Part shown: positions 33,240 through 44,652 of the stretch, one piece after another | How the letters are laid out: each line of letters opens with the position of its first letter | How positions within the stretch are numbered: position 1 is the first letter of the stretch | Source: Symbiodinium natans | Taxonomy: Eukaryota; Sar; Dinophyceae; Suessiales; Symbiodiniaceae | Direction of reading: 5' to 3' | DNA length: 64,000 nucleotides | Assembly (NCBI GenBank): GCA_905221605.1 | Contig: CAJNDS010002519.1 | Coordinates: forward strand, 66,501 to 130,500 | Position numbers and translations under genes: made by a program | Notes under the pieces: generated by a model | What the model was told of the DNA's origin: nothing | The model's input: only the letters and a program-made list of their open reading frames with translations | Databases searched by the model: none

Positions 33240-36200
33240 CAGAGTTTTCGGCCTACGATGTTACTGACGCAAGGGCCTTGCATTCACAGGCGTTTCGTTG
33301 TGGCCGAGGCCATGCTTGCTTGCCGCGCAGAGCGCTTGGGCCTTGGTGTGCGTAGCACACTGACGCATGGGCAGAGGATGGTGCAGATTGCAGAAGGGTC
33401 TGTGCTGAGCCAGTTGTCGTTTTCAATCAGTCAGTGATCAGGTCTGGGATCGAGAGAGAATGTAGGTAGGCTTGGTCGATTCAGCACTGTGCAACTGATG
33501 CAGTTGATTGGGATGGGCGATTGCTGCTTTCTGATTCCATGAGCATTGATTGGGGTTTGGGGGCAGGCCCTGAAGCCCTGTCGCTACGGGAATGTGGCGC
33601 CATGGGCAGTCGTCTCGGCATGATGCCTTCATGAGACTACTGTAGAAGCACTAGAGTCACTAGAGCCATGTGCAGACTGGGCTGCTTTAGGGCTCATGCA
33701 TACCTGTCGAGTGTGATGGTGCCGGCTGATGCATGCGTTAAGCTATGTTAAGCTGCTTCCCTGAGCTGCCCCCGTCGGCCCAGCCACCGCTCCAACCTCG
33801 GCTCTAGCGGTGTAGCTTTGTTGGGCTGCCGCGATTGGAGTGACAAGGCCTTGTCGGGGGCATGGCTGTGCCACGGCGACCCCTGCACAGAGCAACACAA
33901 GGTTTTGTTTTCATCTTATTAGTGCTAGTACATGTGAGTACCACTTGCAGACTAGGTTTTTGCGAGCTTGCATTGACACTGTTTCCAATGTCAGTCAGTG
34001 TGTTCAACGCATGATATCATGTTCCGCGTCGGCATGGAACTTTGCCGGAAAGTTGGTGGCTCAAGCCGGACTTTAGGCCTGAAACAGGCTCCTCCAGGCA
34101 GGGCCCTCTCCCATGTACAGCATGAGTGGGCCTTGCAGCTACACGAGCATCACGAGGGGTTGCCTGTCCAATATGCGCCTGGGTGATGCAGGCCCGGACT
34201 TGGATCTTGCTTCGAAGTAGGTAAGCAGCAGGACGCTATTGCCACTGACCCCCTCCGGCAACCCGGTAAATGAAATTGCCGCAAGGCATGCAGCCTGTCG
34301 TGCTGGAGGTTCGCGGTTCGAACAAGGCCCGTTCTTTTCTCTAGAAACAGCAAGATAGATCTGGCAAGCCTGCCGCATACCTAAGTCCGAAAGCAAAAAA
34401 CGAACCTGCCTTCGCTATGTGAGCTTCCCCGTCAGATTGGCAACGATGACAAGCGCTGGAGTCTAGACTTGGCAGACGGTGTGCATCTCGCTCTTCTGTG
34501 AGTTCGAGACGACCGTCTCTTGTGACGTTTCTTTCAAACATAGAACTAGCAACAAAACGGCTTCAAAACAATGGACGGCCGTTCAGTCACTTTCGGTCAG
34601 TTGTTGATGCTAGGCATTTCGTTGTTTCTTTTTTTTCTTTTTTATTGGGGGGGGGAGGGGTGGTTCGAGCGATTTCGAGCGAGGTCCCCTTTAGAAAGAA
34701 GTCCTCCGCGCGCCGTCAGCGCCGTAAGATTTTGCAGGGGCTTCTTAATCCCAGAGGGCGGGGAGGACCGTTTAAAGAGCGCACCGATTGAGGCCCGGTA
34801 GGTTGCAGGATGGTTCGTGTCTTTGCGTCTAGACTGCACCCAGCCGCAAGACAACTGCAAAGAAAGTCACAAAACTCCAAAAAGGATACGCATCATCAGC
34901 GGTTCAGGTCCTGCTCAGGTGCAAGGGTTGGCGGTGCGAGTCATCTGTGGGGTTTGGAGTCGGTCTCATGCTGTCGTGGGCTTGTGCGTGGGGTGATACG
35001 CGATGCTGTTTTGGGTTTCGCTTTGGAGCGGATGTGCTCACTAACATCGAATGCTGAGCGCGCTAAAATGCGCTAACGCCCGATTCGCCCCCGAGACCCG
35101 TTCCCAAGGCACGTGGTGAAGGCAGTCGTCGTCGCCGAGATGGCGAGGCGTCTCGAACAGATCCAGGGCGGCGCCTTGCGCCTGCTGTGGCTTTGGCTGG
35201 ACTTAGGGTTTTTCAGGGTGTGTACAGTAATAAGCGCAAGGTTTAAGTAGTCAGGGTTTTTTAGGTGGGTAAATGCTGTTATCCTTCTTGTGTACCGTTG
35301 CGTGTGCCCTTCTGAGGCTGCGTTTGGACAAGTACAACATCAGGGAGACGGCGAATGCCAAAATCATGCTGGTGGTGCTGGAGGCTGTGCTAGCAAGGCA
35401 CTTTTCATTTTTCAGAAAAGTTAGTTAGAATCCCCCATGCATGCTCGGATTATCGTATAGAAGATGCGTGTTCGAAGTGACAGCTCGAGCAAGCTGCTTG
35501 ACTTTCGAGTTCTTTGGTTCCCAAGCTATCAGTATTATTCTTGTTGGAACTATGAAATTGTTGCGTGGCCAAATTGTCGAAGGCACCGAAAATTCTTCAC
35601 CCGCACACCCTTCCCCTTGCATTGGTTCCAATCTGCTTCGGACGACCGGGAACCGGTCAGTCCTTCCGAACGTGTGCGCATATCGTTTGCATCGACAGCA
35701 CCCGATCGGATGTCACAAGCGAGACGAACGCAGACTCGCTACGAACCTTCACGTTTGTTGTCGTCGAATAGCCGGCACCGAAGAAGAAGCAGGAGGTAGA
35801 ACAAAAAGTTTCGAGTACGGGCATTGCAAGCTTACCTAGGGGAAGTGAAATACACCTTGTGTGTAGTGACATTTCGGTGACATTAAGTATTTTCTTCCGT
35901 GCGTTTTGCATGCATGTCGGAACATGTTATTCGTATGCCATTTTGGCACAGACTCGGTCTGAGGAAATCGGAGAAAGAGTCTTTTCCCACCACAACATGC
36001 AATGCACGCTGCTCGCAAGCGCCCGTGTGCCTACAACGTGTGACAGTCTGAATTTCTGCTTCTTCGCCCACCTGCTTCGTTGTCTTTTTCTAGCTTCAAG
36101 TTTGTGAGAGAGCAGCATGATGGCTTCCACTTTGGCGGCCCCTTTTTCTAGCTTGGCCACATCATTGGCCTTGCAATCGTTGCTCAGGTCTTTGTCACTT

Positions 36201-36800
36201 CGGCTTCCTCCTTTGTTTCGTTGAGTCGCTGACACATTCTCCCGCTTTTTGCCTGAAGCCTTCTCTTCTCGCCCTGAAAACAACTCTGGCAGCGACATCG
36301 CTCCGATGTCAGCCGCATAAAGCTTTCTAGACCTTCCTTCGCCCTCCACACACCAGTTCACCGTGGTGGGGCGAACACGGGACGAAGACATGGTGCCGAA
36401 CGAGTTCCTTAACAAGCTGAGCTTGGAGCAGGACGGTCTCTCAGGTCTTGAGCTTGAGTAAGTTGCCGTTCTGAAAGCCAAGTGGCGGCGAGATTGCTTG
36501 ACACCAGCAAGGGGGCATTAGATTCTAGGTGTTTTCGCCTTTTAGTCACTGTCTGTTGTATTTGTCATAGTCTCCATTAGAAGCTGTCAGAAGCACATTT
36601 TGTCAAACCATGTCCGTTCAAAGCCTCTGAGGATGGCGGGGCTGCTGATGCCCTGCCGCCCACACAGGCCATCGATGCGTGGAGTGGTTTTCTTCTTCGT
36701 GTTCTTTGTTGTGTTGTTTGATGTTGTTTGTGTTTGTGAATCTTAACACGCCATCCATGTGAGACCTTTGGTGTGTTGGAGTCTAGCTGTGGCCCGCGAT
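33240..36800. other. Spacer, partly A+T-richer; weak minus-strand ORF at 35927-36481
   Basis: No exon with family resemblance was found. From about 35,300 to 36,800 the base composition is visibly richer in A+T than the flanking genes. A 184-codon minus-strand open frame (36481 down to 35927) includes a lysine-rich stretch (AKLEKGAAKVEAIMLL, then HKLEARKRQRSRWAKK) and could be real, but nothing supports it beyond openness and composition. Overlapping + strand frames near 35441-35839 are equally unsupported. Confidence 0.25.
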
Positions 36801-37244
36801 TTGTTTTTATACTAGATGCTGCAGGCTGTGGTGTGAATGTACGTCAAGGGGTTCATGGGCGGGGGGCCAGCAGGAGTTGTGCACGGCATATCGCAGCGCA
36901 GTGGCGACTTGAGCAACCTTGTCGTGCGAGTTGTGCCGCCGAGCCATAGTCCCAAATCTAAGTTCGCCACCTCACGTCTGTGAGGCACAAGTAAAGTGTT
37001 TTGCGGACTTTGCAATGGTCGCATGATGGAAGGCTTTGCGCGAAGAGCATGCTGCAAGGGTCGCCCACAGTCCATGCCTTAGCATGCCAGTTGTACCTCG
37101 GTGCAAAAGGTTGCGTTCCTTCTTGGACAAGTGCTGTGGAAATGGCCTGCTCGGACGGTGGCACCTCAACATAATTACGTACGCATACTGCCCTAGCTAT
37201 CCCTTTCACGTTGCGACATGTTCATTGGCCCCCGGGCATTGCAG

Positions 37245-40200
37245 GCTCCTACCACACTCCCGAGCGCCGCATCGCTCCAGCGCCCGAGACGACGCCCAAT
37301 CCGCCCTCGGCACCAAACAGCAACTCTGGCATGTCGCTTGCTCTGAGGGCCGATCGACATCTGTCAACAATGGAATGCAGACAGGTAGAACGGCCGCCTT
37401 CGGAATGGGGGCAGCTGGCTGCATAGCAGACGCCCCGACGCAACCAGGCTGGGCTTCTTGGAGAACGCACAGGCTTCCAGCATCTGCTTGCGGAGGGTCA
37501 TGGCGTCAGGTTTCGTGGAGGCACCCGCTGTGCCGCCGGGAAACTCCGCCAACCCGTATGCAGCACAGCCACTTGCCAGGAGGATCCAGGGAGACGAATT
37601 TGGGGTGGGGGGGGGGGGCCTAAATCTTCAAGGCTCGTAATGCATCGCCGGCATGCTGGCTCAGGTTCGGAACGTCTGCTCCAGGAAGCTCAGGTGCCAC
37701 AGCTTGAAGCATGTGCAGCTAGCAAACGCATGCAAACGCATGCAAACGCTCACTTGTAGGAAAGAACCTGTAGCTGCAGCCTGAGCGATTGCAAATTGCC
37801 TCAAGGGATCCGAGAAGGGGGACTTGCAGGTTCCTCGCGGGTTAGCAGAACATCCCTAAAAGTTAGCACTTTATGAATCTTTATGAGATCATATGTCCCC
37901 GTTAGAAGGGCCGTGAGGTCTCGTGCCCCTGTCCCGCAAAAATCCAGCTCGGCAGGCGGACCGTTCGGCGGGAACCCATACGCGATGAATGCGAACCAAA
38001 GTACCACCAGCGACACCTGTGGAGCACCTCGCCCAGCTGAATCGGCACCTGGATGCAATGCTGGTAGACTGGTGGGTTTTTTGCTTAACACACAAGCTCT
38101 TTTGCACCTTTTGCCCAGATGTTCAAGGCACGAAGCCTCAGCACCAGCCTGGCTCCGGTTGCCTCGGTGGGTGCCGTCACGCCTGTCAGCGCCCTCGTCA
38201 CCAGGGCAGTTGATTGAAGATTGCTTGGAAGCACTTTTCAGGGGATTTTGGTATGCGGGATGGGACTAGGCTTGGAAACAAATGCCGGAGCAAAGCCAAA
38301 TCACAATAAATGCCGGCCTTACAAGCCTCATGGGCTGGAGGCATCATGATTGTAGTGATTTGTAATGGTGGGTCGCGTGTGCCATTCGAATGTTCTTGTC
38401 CAATGAATGGCTTCGTCATCGCGGCGTGCCAGTAGCCAAGCCCACTCCGCTACACTTTGCAACGGATGAGGGTTAGGGGTGGTTCGTTTTTGATCCGGCC
38501 AGCTAAAGTTGGGGATTGCACATGTGCCGTTCAGGGTTGGAAGCAAGGTGCCTGGTCTGATTTATGGTTGTATATGCCTGGAGTTGCATTGAGTCACGGC
38601 TTGCCGATGCTTCTCATATCATCCAATTATACTGTGGGATGCCTCTAAGCCTGCTGACTTTGAAGGGCGGTCGGATTCAGACCATGTTATGTCGAAGCTA
38701 TGCCACGCCTTGGAACATGGGCTGGCGATCTGGCTGAGCCTGTCCATCTTTATAAGGTCTGTGTACGAAGCATGGCAAAAACACATAAACATTAAATAAG
38801 TACTTGTAAATATGGGAAATGTAGCCTCATCGATCTGTGTGGCAAACTTCTTTCTGTATCATATGTGTATTATGCTGCATCGAATGCTCTCTGTCGCCCT
38901 CCGTTGTTGTCGTGATAGGTTGTTTCATGCGCGCCTTGAGCCTTTCTTGCAGCAAAGTAGTCGGTGAGACAAGCAAAGCACTGCATACGGGAAATCCCAA
39001 TCTGAGGTGCGCTGAACGCTTACACTGCCGGTCGGTGGAAGATCAAGGACCTTTGGAGGGACTATTTTGCATGGGCAAGGGTTTCCAAGGTCCAGGCGCC
39101 TTTGCTGAGAGTTTTAAGGACCGAGGGTCGCTGCAGAATTGCTGTAGGGCTGAATTTTTTCAAAGATCGTGTTTGGAAACCTCTTGATGAGCGATGGACG
39201 ACGCCCGGCCTCGCAGCAAATCAAGTCGTGCTCGAATCCGGAAGTCGGGAGTTCTGAAATATGTCAAGTGGGTTGTTGGGCGGCAGAACCGCGAGACAAA
39301 TCCTGGCGGCTTGCAGGGTTGTTTGTTCACGTTGTTCGGGTTGGGGTCTGGGCAAGATGTGAAGGCGCCGGCGCACGCGCATTCTGGCGTAAAGGTGAAC
39401 CCGGGGGTCTGCACTGACGATGGCTTACAGTGCATGATAGCATCCAGATCTCGGGCCTGCAGGCACGGGTTATCACAAAAGGCGACGTGCGCAAGTTCAA
39501 CAATCAGCGCGGAGAGGGGCAGCTTTTCAAGGCGCATGGGGAAGTCTGCAGGGACCGGGTTCTCGGGCATCGTCGGTCAAGGCTTCAGCGGCCTCATCCC
39601 CATCGCTTTAATCACATGCTGTCACTGTGGTCTAGTTCTGCAGCATGAAACCAGATTGAAGACAGCTTGTATAAGCAACAGCACGAGACACCTGCCTGAC
39701 ACAACGCGCGATTTTGACCGCGGCTGTCTCTCCAGATGCTTTGATTTCGAGCAACGCGTGGGACAGGAGTTGAGCAACATAAGGCGTCAGATTGCCAGGT
39801 AGACCTGGCCGACAAGTCTGGCGAGATCTCCGCAACCTTCTTTGGTCGCGCCGTAGACAAGTACTACTCGCTGCTCAAGCCTGAGAAGGCTAGCTCGCCC
39901 CCTCAGCCACGCGTGCACATGAGCTCGTGCGAGACTCTGCGCTCAAGTCTGTCGTCTTACATGAATTGGGAGAACTCTTGCACAATCGCGCTATCCATAC
40001 TCGTACCTGGTGTGCAGTCGCTGGATAGGTATATACCTTCCAGAAGGGCCAGATCAAACCTGCAAACAAGCGACGCCCGGCTGAATACACGACTTGGGGA
40101 AAGGCCTTGCAAAACGGGGTGTTCGCCGACACAGATCCATGAGCCTATTTTGTACCAGCAGCACAAAGTTGATCCTGACTGCGTAACCATCCGGGCCGTA

Positions 40201-43200
40201 GACTTGCACCCGAACCAAGCAAGGCAAGTGATGGATAAGAATAGTATATTCGTTAAGACGAAGACCACAATCCAAAATTTGCACCAATCTTTTAAAGCTC
40301 GTTTCTCAGAAGTCTCTGCGCTCTTGAGGCTATGACCGAGGTGACCATGTGCTGGTCTTCGAAGAGCTGGGCAACCCAGCGCTCAGATGTGCTTGGCCCG
40401 TTCATGAGTGAGAGTACTTGCCGTATGTTTCGTGTGAGGCACGCTCTCATCGAGGCTGTGGGCGAGGATGATGACCTTCCGAAAATCAGTCCATCAGCAG
40501 CCTTAGCAGACCTTGTATGAACTTTTGCCAGTGCTCTTGGATGCCTGCTTTTGCCTAAGGCCTAAGGATCGGGATCGTCTTGAATGGGCACGATCCTTTT
40601 TGGAGCCCAGAAAGGCTGGCTTGTGTTGGCTGCGGTGAGTCTGTTGAGGTTACGACTTCCGGGACCTGGCTTTGGTGGAAACATTGCAGCCTGAGACGCA
40701 CATCGATGCCAAGGCAGTAGCTCGGAGCAAGCAGAGCTCAGAAAATGTACTTTCAGTTTTCAAGTGCCCTTGGGATGACTTCGACCGACTTTGTGGAACC
40801 ATCTCCGCTGCCATCAATGTTACGATTGGCAATCTTTGGCCATTCAGGGTCAGCGTTCCCTTCTTCGCCTGCGTTGGTTTTGGGGCCCATGCGCTCAAAG
40901 GACACGGCTTTACTTCAGAAGGGAGCTCTGGGGCACCGGTGAAAAAAGGGTTGCAGAGCAAGGCAGCGCTCCATGTGCGGAAGGCAAATGCATCAACGTT
41001 GTGACTATGGATTTCTGAGGTGATCTTCCATGTCCAGGATCCTTTTACTTTCACTGCCAAGTCGTCCAACAAAGAGATGACGAAGCGTGAAGCTTGTCTC
41101 ATGGGAATGGGCAGGACAACTCTCAGGACTTCAGGACGGAACGTTGGGCACAAGCTAGCAAATGTTCTGGTTTTGATCATGCCTATCTGCATGACCTTGG
41201 GGCCCAGCCAAACAAGCCGTGAAGAGTAGCAAGGCCTGAATCCTAATCGGCAACATGCAGAGCGGCTAGTGACTGAGCTAGACGGGTGGCAAGAAACAAG
41301 CAACAAACGCAGGATACCTTTCAACCCTTTTCAACCCTGCAATAGAGAAAGCCCTGGCAAAAAGGCAAGACCTTGGCCAGTGGTCGGTTCTCTCAAGTCC
41401 TTTTCTTTTTGGCTGGGCTTGGCTGTATGGCCTCAGCATGTAAAAAGAGGAAGGGTGACAGCCACTTCACGATTCATTCGATAGAAGGGTCGGGCCGAGG
41501 TCGTCCATCTTTGGGACAATTCTGGTGACCCCGCTGCTGGCAGCACCTGCGAGCTCACGCGGCTTGGTGGTGGGGAGCACGTGGTCCAAAGATCAAGGTT
41601 TGGACTTCGAGCATCAAAAAAGTTCATTGAGTTGGAGGGACTGCAGACGTGAAGGACGGGCGTCTACAGGGTTCCCTTGTTTCTCGTGTAACAATTTGCC
41701 CGGCTGGCGTGTGCCGCTGCTGCAGTCAATGCACAAGAACGCCATGCTGCAATTGTTCTTGCAGGGAGCATCTAGTCCGACTGTGACTGTTCTGGTTCTC
41801 TATGTGTGCCTTGCAGTCTGCCGGGTGGCGAATGTATCGGGGGTCGGTTTCCATGTGTTGTTTGACCTTGGCATGTCAGCATGTTTCTTTCATTTTTTCC
41901 CACCGCGAGTTTGACACCGCAGGTACAGCAATTTGTCTTCTTCAGACTTGGCCTGTTTCAACGCCCCTCCACGTCAGGAGCAAGCTCTGAACCCCAAATG
42001 GGTTCGGCAAGGCGAAGGAACCCCCGTGATAGTACAAAGCCAAAGCCAAAGCCGAGGCAAAGCCAAGCGCAACCCAACCAGCCCGCATGTTTTTTGGTGT
42101 TGAACAACGGTTCCCACATGCCTTTGCTTCGAAAGCAGGTGTTAACAAGGCACGGGCATGTTAGTGCACTGTTAGGCATGCACTGAAGCCGCCCTGCTGC
42201 TTAAAATCTACGAAGAGCACTTTCGGGAGGTTTAGACGGTTGAAAAGTGTACGTTTTTTTTTTGGCCTCCGAGGCTTTGGGGCGACACGGCCTTGAGCCC
42301 GGACTTCGCCGTGGACCAGGCGGTTCTGAGAAAGAGTGGCTGGCTGGAGGGCCAGACACTTACGTTCGTGTGCGTCCGGCAGAGGTGATCTTCCTGAAGA
42401 AGGCCCGCGTCACGGAGTTCAACGGCCAGAAAAGTCTCAGCAGCCCTGCGGGCTGGCAGCTGAGCCGCTCAGATGACGAGAGCAGAGCATTCTTTGGGTT
42501 GCTGGGTGTGGGCCGGAGTTGGTGTCAAGCGCTTCAAGTTAAAAAAGGCTTCGGCCCCTTTTCTAGATTGCTTGCAGGTCCGGACAGCCCGCAGGCTTTC
42601 GCTTTGACCCGCAGCTACCAGCAGCTGCAACAGACGAGCCCGCATGCATTGCAGCTTCTCGGCACAATCATGGAGCTTTGCAATGCCATTCGGCAACAGA
42701 TAGTCGGGCATAGCCGCAGAACCAGCAGAGATTTTTCCAACCACGGCTTCGCACATGAGTCTTGGCCTCACATTCTAGGCCAGAAAGTCTTGCGCCCTGC
42801 AAGAAGTCGGACTCCTTTCAATATTCGCCTCTTCTGCAAGGGTGCGGACAAGCTGGGGTGGCTCAGCGGCAAAGCGCCAGACGATCGACGAGTTGCGCCA
42901 GGCGAAGAGGTTTGGGTAAGTTTGGCATTGGCATTGGGGCACTATGAGCACCGGTTTAAGGGTGCTTTTGCCGGCGGTGGAGATGGCTATAGCAGGTTGT
43001 TCAAGGTGTCAATCTGGGAATCTTCCGATTGGTAGCTCAAATCCTTCCTTCCGGCCCCAACTTAAGAAGTGGAAGATCCAGGTTTCTTTTGGGTTGATTG
43101 ACCCTTGATTTAGCATCCTGAGGGGCAGGACTTCTTGTTCGGGCACCCTCGGTTTCTTCATTTAGTAAAGCATTGCTTTCACTTAGCGCAGCTGATGGTG

Positions 43201-44652
43201 CTCGCTTCTTGGTGCCGTCGCATGCCGTTGAATGCCGTCGCATGCTGTCTCGTTGTGTTTTGCTACCCATTTCCCTGGAAGAGGAAGACATCGGCCTGGG
43301 GCCTCCGCCACAATCCTGGCAGCCCGCTCCGGGACCTGGCGAACCAAAAAGCCCCATGGCCCACCTTGTAAACTGTGAATTGTAAGTTGTAGCTTATCCG
43401 CCTTACAAATGTGCCGAGATCTCATGGGGGCTATCTGAATGAGTTGCAGCAAAAGGCATCCACCGACACTGGGTCGTAGCGACGATGACCAACCTGCCCA
43501 TGGACAAGCCCCCGTACTACACGGCCTGCCCTGAGAAGATGGAAGCGACCCCGGCTCCCACTACCACGACACCTGGCACCAGGAGTTCGGATCTTGCTTT
43601 GCTCCAGCTTTGATTGCAAAGTGAACGGCTTCCTCCGTTCCGATTGCTTTGGGACAGGAGTTGCAACAAAAAGGTGACCCAGGAGCAAGAGGGCCTTTGG
43701 CAATGTGCCGCTGGCCACAGGTCTCAGCAGCCGGACTTCCGGCTTCTAAGCAGCATGTGCTATGGGCAGCATGATTCTTGGCACATGTCCTCCGGCAAAT
43801 CCACTATGTGAGAAGCTCGCGTGCTGATCATAGAGCCAAAGGTACCTATGCCGACTGACGATTCTGGACCACACGGACAAGTGCGAGGCGGAACTCACAG
43901 TTTTCTTTGCTCGGTGGACCGTGATCATATATCCTGGCAGGTCAACCTCTATGATGAAGCTGTCCTGAGGCTGCTGAAGTGTCCGGCTAAGGACCCGAGA
44001 GCCACTACTCGGCTCTTCTTGTTCTTGCATGCAGACCGAGCACATGTCTGAATCTGGGCCTCAACTGCGGATGCAATGAATGGATGGTACCGGCGGTTGC
44101 ACGGCATACTTGCCTCGTGCATGCAAGGGCCAGAAGAGCGCACAGCTTTCGCAGGACTATGCCAGGGTCTACGACGCAGGCATGAACAGTGGCGAGAGTG
44201 CAGCTGAACTGCGGCAGCTGAATGCGCAAATGGAGTGGAGGAAGTGGTTTGTGGGACTCGAACGTGGTTGTCCAGTCTGTGCGGGGAGTTCTGTAGGCAT
44301 ATCGTTTGCGTGATTGACGGGCGGAAGCGGCTGATTTCCGAGAAGTACCTCTGGTTCCCCGTCGCAAATTGACACTGTTCGTTGCTCCCTTTGCAGGAAG
44401 TGCTTGTTCAAACTCCGCGCGCAGAAGGAGATTTGGCAGGAGAACGAGCGTGTCAGGCCGAAGCAACATGAAGCAACATGAAGCAACTCTGGTCAAGTTG
44501 AATAGGATAGCTTTAGCAAGCTCGTGCATATGTCTGGCAGGTACTCCGTGGATGACGTTCAGCCTGTAAACTTGGTGCAAGATGCCAAGCAGATGCTCGC
44601 CGAAGTTCGCGAGTCGCTGGCTGTGCCGCATATGCCGCCTGCCGGCTTCTGA
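37245..44652 (+). CDS. RPA1: Replication protein A 70 kDa subunit (RPA1), N-terminal domain not resolved
   Basis: Large subunit of the trimeric nuclear single-strand DNA-binding protein used in replication and repair. Exons read include linker 37245-37328, 37385-37417, 37510-37579, 37665-37693 and 37956 onward (P/N/S-rich, with GNSANPYA and GGNPYAMNA). DBD-A: 39463-39531 (ARVITKGDVRKFNNQRGEG), 39799-39888 (DLADKSGEISATFFGRAVDK), 40029 onward (VYTFQKGQIKPANK), 40455-40514 (GEDDDLPKISPSAALADL). DBD-B: 41020-41091 (TAKSSNKEMTKRE), 41500-41524, 41923-41944, 42274 onward (LWGDTA), 42385-42451 (KKARVTEFNG), 42578 onward. DBD-C zinc ribbon: 43456-43582 (YYTACPEK), 43658-43741 (CNKKVTQ, WQCAAGH), 43842-43899, 43941-43991, 44155-44240, 44397-44456, and 44541-44652 with TGA. 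The fourth zinc ligand appears to be His. An upstream segment at 36838-36984 may belong to the N-terminal OB fold. Small exons around 38.2-39.4 kb and 42.8 kb are unresolved. Confidence 0.92.
37717..37750. repeat. Short GCATGCAAAC tandem repeat
   Basis: About three units of a ten-base motif within an RPA1 intron. Confidence 0.75.

Noticed and set aside
34050-34070. TGGCTCAAG as a second spliced-leader relic
   Set aside because: Only nine bases match and no gene start follows.
34300-34335. GGTTCGAA resembling a tRNA T-loop
   Set aside because: The flanking bases do not form a T-stem and no acceptor, D or anticodon stem can be drawn on either strand.
40650-41324. 224-codon minus-strand ORF
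   Set aside because: It overlaps an RPA1 DBD-B exon read on the + strand and has no family resemblance.
42841-42909. RPA1 link exon read as RQTIDELRQAKR
   Set aside because: Attractive sequence, but its frame does not join the next exon at 43456; the alternative frame joins but has no recognisable motif, so neither is claimed.
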